DNA of 9,475 nucleotides from Gammaproteobacteria bacterium. Lineage in GTDB: Bacteria; Pseudomonadota; Gammaproteobacteria; SZUA-229. The stretch is taken from positions 1 through 9,475 of the forward strand of contig JACPVK010000345.1 of assembly GCA_016191795.1 (NCBI GenBank), in the 5' to 3' direction. The position numbers and the translations under genes are program-made. The notes under the pieces are model-generated. The model was not told the origin of the DNA. It did no database searches and saw only the letters and a program-made list of their open reading frames with translations. Positions 5,760 through 9,475 of this stretch are shown in pieces. How positions within the stretch are numbered: the first letter of the stretch is position 1; every line of letters starts with the position of its first letter.

Positions 5760-7247
5760 TCAATCACAGAGTTTGTGCAGGACAGTATCCATGACTTGGA
5801 ACCGGGACTTCATCCCGTTATCGAGCATTGGCCTGAAGGTCTGGACGGGAGCTGGCTGGCTAAACCAGTCTTCCGGTTGCCCGGCGGCCAGCCAGGCGGC
5901 ACCTCTGGCAGTGGTTTCAAATTGCGCCACTCTCTGCACCTGGCAGCCCGTTAAATTCGCCAGTTTCTGGCACAGGCCATCGAGCCGTGACAGGCCCCCG
6001 CTAATGAGCAGAGTGTCGATGGCCAGATGTTTTTGCATGGCCAGTAAATTGTGGTGCAACAAAAAAACAATGCTTTCGATGATGGCGACATACCTTTCAC
6101 TCCCTCTCCCCTTGTGGGAGACGACTGCATGGATGCAGGAGGTAGAGCAATGCATGGAGCTATTGCCGAGGGTTGGGGAGAGGGTGATAGCCGTGGCACC
6201 GCAATCCATAAAATACGCATCAACCCCGCTGCACCACCAGGGTGAACCCAGTCCACCCACGGTATTTATAAAAACCGGTGGTGAGTTTTCATCATTAAGC
6301 CATTGCGGCAACTGATCAAATAAATTTTCCACCGGCCATTGTAGCTGTGCCCATTCCAGCGCGGCGCCGGCGCCGTTGACCGTGCCTTCCAGCAACCAGC
6401 CACCGGCACGCAGTCCGCATAATAACGGCGTATCCGTGATCACCTTGTCACAGGCGGCGAGGATGAAAGCGCCGGTACCGATGTTCACTACCGCCGTGCC
6501 GGGCGTTAACGGGCCGAGGCCATGAAAGGCCGCGGTCTGGTCACCGCATACCGTAACCAGCGGGACTTTTGCGTGTTGTAAAAAACCATAGTGGTGTTGC
6601 AGCGGCAAACAACTCGGCAGATATTTTTTGTCCAGCTGAAAAAGTTGTAGCAGGGTTTCAGACCAGTTAGCGGTTTGCAGGTCGAGTAGTAACATGCGAT
6701 GCGCATTGCTGACATCGACACAAAATAAATGTGCTGCCAGTAAACGCCACAGCAGAAAACTCGCCAGTGGACCCATGCATAAATTATTTTGTTGTGCAGC
6801 GTTTTGTACGTTTTGGTTATGTGCCAGTAACCAGCGTAATTTACCGGCACCATAATGCGCGGATAACGGTAAACCGGTGATGTTTTTTATTTGCCCGGCG
6901 TGTGCGGAAAATGGCTGCAAATCTTTGTTTGCGCGTCGATCCTGCCAGCTCAATGCCGGGCACAGGGCGGCGCCGGTTGTTTTATTCCAGGCCAGTGTGG
7001 TGGAACGTTGTGTGGTGAGTGCGCACACAGTACTGGCAGGTAATGGACCAATTTCTCCGAGTACGTGCAACACAGAATTAAATATTTCTTCCGCATCCTG
7101 CTCTACCTGTTCGTGATCAATGCGATGTAATGAAACAGTTTGTTGAGCTTGCGCCAATATCTCACCCTGTGGAGAAAATAACAGTGCCCGCGTGGCGTGC
7201 GTGCCCTGGTCGATGACGAGTATGTGTTGCCGGTTTGTGATCTGCAT
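5760..7247 (-). CDS. FGGY-family carbohydrate kinase, glycerol-kinase-like, with an in-frame repeat insertion
   Basis: This 495-residue cytosolic kinase phosphorylates glycerol or a related polyol/sugar. FGGY motifs are DQGTHATR at 13-20, TTQRSTT at 78-84, SWQDRR at 100-105, catalytic Asp236 in CGDQTAAFHG, phosphate-binding NIGTGAF at 255-261, and ISGGLSRLDGL at 415-425 with TARGAAWLA at 446-454. Of the E. coli GlpK glycerol contacts (Arg83, Glu84, Trp103, Tyr135, Asp245, Phe270), equivalents Arg81, Trp101, Tyr132, Asp236 and Phe261 are present, but Glu84 is replaced by Ser82. Substrate is therefore uncertain; GK5-like kinases or other FGGY members are alternatives. Residues about 354-384 are encoded by a palindromic repeat lying between the GGLGSPWW region (331-338) and the helix IIESIVFLL (389-397); without it the spacing looks normal for the family. 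The ATG at 7247 has no obvious ribosome binding site. It is the first gene of the apparent minus-strand operon. Confidence 0.87.
   Translation of the reverse strand: MQITNRQHILVIDQGTHATRALLFSPQGEILAQAQQTVSLHRIDHEQVEQDAEEIFNSVLHVLGEIGPLPASTVCALTTQRSTTLAWNKTTGAALCPALSWQDRRANKDLQPFSAHAGQIKNITGLPLSAHYGAGKLRWLLAHNQNVQNAAQQNNLCMGPLASFLLWRLLAAHLFCVDVSNAHRMLLLDLQTANWSETLLQLFQLDKKYLPSCLPLQHHYGFLQHAKVPLVTVCGDQTAAFHGLGPLTPGTAVVNIGTGAFILAACDKVITDTPLLCGLRAGGWLLEGTVNGAGAALEWAQLQWPVENLFDQLPQWLNDENSPPVFINTVGGLGSPWWCSGVDAYFMDCGATAITLSPTLGNSSMHCSTSCIHAVVSHKGRGSERYVAIIESIVFLLHHNLLAMQKHLAIDTLLISGGLSRLDGLCQKLANLTGCQVQRVAQFETTARGAAWLAAGQPEDWFSQPAPVQTFRPMLDNGMKSRFQVMDTVLHKLCD
6095..6189. repeat. Palindromic repeat element (about 90 bp) inserted in frame in the kinase gene
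   Basis: The element is bounded by the inverted pair CCCTCTCCCC (6102-6111) and GGGGAGAGGG (6175-6184), extended outward as TCAC/GTGA (6097-6100 and 6184-6187) with a 2-base offset. Inside are three smaller inverted repeats: TCTCCC/GGGAGA (6105-6110 and 6116-6121), CTGCAT/ATGCAG (6125-6130 and 6133-6138) and GCAAT/ATTGC (6147-6151 and 6162-6166). The pyrimidine/purine-rich ends and nested palindromes look like a small dispersed, non-autonomous repeat. It encodes no protein of its own and there is no second copy in the window. Exact ends and any target duplication are not certain. Confidence 0.7.
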
Positions 7248-7345
7248 GTAATGAAAGTAGCAATGATTGCCGTGATTGCCGGAATAATTTTTCGTGGTCT
7301 TTCAGGTCATGGTGAGGAATAATCCATAACGACATACTTACCGGC
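7248..7345. promoter_or_regulatory. Divergent intergenic region with tandem 9-bp repeat and weak promoter-like boxes
   Basis: This 98-bp gap separates the start of the minus-strand kinase operon from the plus-strand ABC exporter, so both promoters should lie here. A perfect tandem repeat TGATTGCCG (7264-7272 and 7273-7281) is a candidate operator. A possible plus-strand -10, AATAAT at 7318-7323, has a poor -35 (TGGTCT, 7295-7300) 17 bp upstream. No convincing promoter for the kinase side is visible by eye. Confidence 0.4.
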
Positions 7346-9166
7346 ATGCTACAAAATCCAATGTCCACCAATACCTCACCTGACACCGCGCATGCCTTTT
7401 CCTGGCACTACGTGGCCGCACTGGCCAAAGCGCATAAACCAGTCCTGATCAAGGCCAATATCATTGCCTTGCTGGCGGCTCTGGTAAGTGTGCCGGTGCC
7501 GTTATTAATGCCGCTGCTGGTGGATGAGGTGTTGTTACATCAGCCGGGCACGCTGGTGGCGTGGATGAACGCGGTGTATCCGGTGAGCTGGCATGGACCC
7601 GCGTTGTACATTCTTTCGGTGATGCTGGTGACGGTGCTGTTGCGCCTGGGCTCTCTGGCCTTATCGGTGTGGCAGGCGCGTGAATTTACCCTGGTGGCAA
7701 AAGACATCACGTTTCATATCCGGCGCCGCTTGCTGGAACACATGCAAAATATTTCCATGGTGGAATATGAAACCCTGGGTACGGGTAGCGTGGCCTCGCA
7801 TCTGGTGACCGATGTGGAAGCAGTGGATGGGTTTATTGGTTCGGCGTTGAGCAAATTTGTGGTGGCGGTATTGTCGATTGCTGGCGTGGCCGCCATTTTG
7901 CTGTGGATACACTGGCAACTGGCCTTGTTTATTCTGGTGCTGAATCCGCTGGTTATTTTTTTCACCATGGTGCTGGGTAAAAAGGTCAAGCACCTGAAGA
8001 AAAACGAGAATGCAGCGTTTGAATTATTTCAGCAGTCTCTGGCTGAAACACTGGATGCCATTCAGCAAATTCGCGCCAGTAATCGCGAGCGCCATTATTT
8101 GTTGCGTGTCATCGATAAGGCACGGGGAGTAAGGCAGCACTCTGCGGCGTTTGGCTGGAAAAGTGATGCGGTCAGTCGCTTGTCGTTTTTTGTTTTTTTG
8201 TTTGGTTTTGAAATGTTTCGTGCCATCAGCATGGTGATGGTGGTGTTTTCCGATTTAAGCATTGGCCAGATGTTCGCGGTGTATTCGTATTTATGGTTCA
8301 TGATGACGCCGGTGCAGGAAGTCCTGGGCATACAGTTCAGTTATTTCTCGGCGAACGCGGCACTGGGCCGTATTAATCGCCTGTTCGCATTACAGCGCGA
8401 ACCGGTTTATGTACACAAACACAATCCGTTTGCCGGGCAACACACCGTGGCGGTTAGCATTGAGCATGTGCAATTTGCCTATGCGCGCGGCGAGCCGGTG
8501 CTGAACGATGTGAGCCTGCAAATTCATGCCGGTGAAAAAGTGGCACTGGTGGGTGCCAGTGGTGGTGGTAAATCAACGCTGGTGCAGGTGCTGCTGGGTT
8601 TGTATCCGCCGCAATCCGGTCGCGTGTGTTTTGATGGTGTGCCGACGGAGGAAATTGGTCTGGATGTGGTACGTGAACATGTGGCGACGGTGCTGCAACA
8701 TCCGGCGCTGTTCAATGACAGCATTCGCAGTAATTTGTCGCTGGGTAAAACCCAGTCGGATGATGAGTTGTGGCAAGCACTGGATATCGCGCAACTGGGT
8801 GAGTTCGTGCGTGAATTACCCGACGCTCTGGAGACCATTGTGGGTCTTAATGGCGTGCGACTCTCGGGTGGTCAGCGGCAACGACTGGCTATCGCGCGCA
8901 TGTTGCTGATGAACCCGCAGGTGGTGATACTGGATGAAGCAACCTCCATGCTCGACAGTGACACCGAATATCGCTTGCATCAGGCGATGCAGGCATTTCT
9001 GCAAAACCGCACTACCTTAATTATTGCGCATCGTTTGAGCGCGGTGAAACTGGCTGATCGGGTGTATGTGTTTGATGGGGGCAGAATTATTGAGCAGGGC
9101 CGGCATGAAGAGCTGGTGGCGCGGGACGGAGTTTATCGCAAGCTGTACGGCCAGCGTCAGGCCTGA
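7346..9166 (+). CDS. ABC exporter half-transporter (membrane domain fused to ATPase), MsbA-like
   Basis: This 606-residue inner-membrane exporter has an N-terminal transmembrane domain (about 30-335, hydrophobic segments near 36-58, 84-108, 170-188, 190-210, 280-300 and 305-322) joined to a nucleotide-binding domain (about 370-600). ATPase motifs are complete: Walker A GASGGGKST at 403-411, Q-loop Gln451, signature LSGGQ at 506-510, Walker B VVILDEA at 526-532 with catalytic Glu531, D-loop SMLD, and switch His562 in IIAHRL. It should work as a homodimer, or as a heterodimer with a partner not seen here. Length and layout fit lipid, drug or peptide exporters; there is no N-terminal peptidase domain, so substrate is unknown. 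Start is uncertain: ATG 7346 and ATG 7361 both lack a clear ribosome binding site; 7361 would give 601 residues. It stands alone on its strand, divergent from the kinase operon. Confidence 0.9.
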   Translation: MLQNPMSTNTSPDTAHAFSWHYVAALAKAHKPVLIKANIIALLAALVSVPVPLLMPLLVDEVLLHQPGTLVAWMNAVYPVSWHGPALYILSVMLVTVLLRLGSLALSVWQAREFTLVAKDITFHIRRRLLEHMQNISMVEYETLGTGSVASHLVTDVEAVDGFIGSALSKFVVAVLSIAGVAAILLWIHWQLALFILVLNPLVIFFTMVLGKKVKHLKKNENAAFELFQQSLAETLDAIQQIRASNRERHYLLRVIDKARGVRQHSAAFGWKSDAVSRLSFFVFLFGFEMFRAISMVMVVFSDLSIGQMFAVYSYLWFMMTPVQEVLGIQFSYFSANAALGRINRLFALQREPVYVHKHNPFAGQHTVAVSIEHVQFAYARGEPVLNDVSLQIHAGEKVALVGASGGGKSTLVQVLLGLYPPQSGRVCFDGVPTEEIGLDVVREHVATVLQHPALFNDSIRSNLSLGKTQSDDELWQALDIAQLGEFVRELPDALETIVGLNGVRLSGGQRQRLAIARMLLMNPQVVILDEATSMLDSDTEYRLHQAMQAFLQNRTTLIIAHRLSAVKLADRVYVFDGGRIIEQGRHEELVARDGVYRKLYGQRQA

Positions 9167-9170
9167 AGGC

Positions 9171-9236
9171 AAGTAGCAGTAGCAAGTAGCAATTAAACGC
9201 TTTTCCTTGCTACTTCGAACTTGCCACTTGCTACTT
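9171..9236. repeat. AAGTAGC-type imperfect inverted repeat after the ABC exporter gene
   Basis: The left arm carries AAGTAGC units at 9171 and 9184, and the right arm carries their complements. An inner perfect 9-bp stem (AAGTAGCAA, 9184-9192, with TTGCTACTT, 9207-9215) encloses a 14-base loop, and an outer 8-bp stem pairs AAGTAGCA (9171-9178) with TGCTACTT (9229-9236). The two are separated by imperfectly pairing sequence. It begins 4 bases after the exporter stop codon, so it may act as a transcript end. No U-tract follows, and its units make a dispersed repeat equally likely. Confidence 0.6.
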
Positions 9237-9289
9237 TGACAGACTTGAATACCCGACTTTCAGTCATATATTAGAAAATGTTGATGCTG

Positions 9290-9295
9290 TATAAT
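9290..9295 (+). promoter_or_regulatory. Probable -10 box of the thioredoxin promoter
   Basis: A perfect TATAAT lies 37 bases before the thioredoxin start codon, in an AT-rich stretch. No good -35 is found at 16-18 bp spacing, where the sequence is ATATAT/TATATT-like. Transcription would start at about 9301-9303, giving a leader of about 30 bases that contains the ribosome binding site. Confidence 0.5.
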
Positions 9296-9332
9296 TTCGT
9301 ATCAGAATTATTGCGATTATCGGGAGATCACT

Positions 9333-9475
9333 GTGGCGACTATCGAACTGAATGAAGAAAACTTTGAATCCACTGTTACCAACAACGATATTGTTATCGT
9401 GGATTTCTGGGCGCCGTGGTGTGGTCCGTGCAAATCGTTTGGCCCGATTTATGAATCGGTTTCCGAAAAACACCC
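9333..9475 (+). CDS. Thioredoxin, N-terminal part (cut by window edge)
   Basis: A GTG start at 9333 opens a frame of 47 complete codons that runs off the window. The segment VIVDFWAPWCGPCKSFGPIY (residues 21-40) contains the thioredoxin active site, Cys30-Gly-Pro-Cys33, preceded by the usual beta-strand with Asp24. Thioredoxins are cytosolic disulfide reductases recharged by thioredoxin reductase. No signal peptide or extra N-terminal zinc motif is present, which favours a TrxA-like over a TrxC-like or secreted protein. The GTG is supported by CGGGAG at 9321-9326, 6 bases upstream; the next in-frame ATG would lie inside or after the fold. CKSFGPIY differs from the CKMIAPIL of E. coli TrxA, so this may be a paralogue. 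The rest of the protein is not visible. Confidence 0.9.
   Translation, partial: MATIELNEENFESTVTNNDIVIVDFWAPWCGPCKSFGPIYESVSEKH

Noticed and set aside
5951..6256. Open frames on both strands across the repeat in the kinase gene (5951-6256 minus, 6051-6245 plus)
   Set aside because: They are shadows of the kinase frame, with no ribosome binding site or recognisable family; the palindromic, stop-poor repeat keeps several frames open.
5760..7247. Kinase gene as a pseudogene disrupted by the repeat
   Set aside because: The frame is intact from start to stop, all motifs on both sides of the insert are kept, and the insert has no stop codon, so a functional protein is at least possible.
8526..8909. 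127-codon open frame within the ABC exporter
   Set aside because: It is out of frame with the complete Walker A, signature and Walker B motifs, and its Trp/Arg/Cys-rich translation is typical of a shadow frame.
9264..9473. Minus-strand open frame opposite thioredoxin
   Set aside because: It is antisense to the clear WCGPC thioredoxin coding sequence and its promoter, and has no family features.

Overview
The window reads as a stretch of ordinary bacterial chromosome. Protein families and gene style (HprA-type hydroxypyruvate reductase, YjbQ, a CbbY-like phosphatase, GlpD, an MsbA-like ABC exporter, thioredoxin) suggest a gammaproteobacterium of middling GC. No species can be named from the sequence alone. 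There are ten protein-coding genes (one cut at each window edge), no RNA genes, no transposase and no CRISPR array.

Layout. Positions 1-239 (minus) hold the start of a pentapeptide-repeat protein. Divergent from it, 281-1252 (plus) is hprA, followed by a hairpin at 1255-1282. Six genes then run on the minus strand from 7247 down to 1291: an FGGY carbohydrate/glycerol-type kinase, a glycerophosphodiester phosphodiesterase (GDPD), a short GlpD-type FAD oxidoreductase, a CbbY-like HAD phosphatase, a YjbQ-family protein, and a membrane HAMP protein ending in a receiver domain. The first five are tightly packed (gaps of 39 and 63 bp, overlaps of 8 bp and 1 bp) and look like an operon. The sixth sits 122 bp further on and may be separate. 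Divergent from the kinase, 7346-9166 (plus) encodes a full-length ABC exporter half-transporter. It is followed by an AAGTAGC-type inverted repeat (9171-9236), a likely promoter (-10 at 9290-9295), and a thioredoxin gene starting at GTG 9333 and cut by the window end.

How the genes fit together. The kinase (glycerol or a related polyol to its phosphate), GDPD (glycerophosphodiesters to glycerol-3-phosphate) and GlpD-like enzyme (glycerol-3-phosphate to dihydroxyacetone phosphate) form a plausible route for salvaging glycerol and phospholipid head-group remains. The HAD phosphatase and YjbQ are translationally coupled passengers whose exact role is not given by the sequence.

The most striking feature lies inside the kinase gene. 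A palindromic repeat element of about 90 bp (about 6095-6189), with CCCTCTCCCC/GGGGAGAGGG ends, appears to be inserted in frame, adding about 30 residues to the protein without a stop codon. A repeat of the kind normally found between genes thus appears to be turned into protein, as described for Rickettsia palindromic elements. Other points of interest are the loss of the glycerol-binding Glu in the kinase, the HAMP-receiver protein without a kinase domain, and a 9-bp tandem repeat in the divergent promoter region.
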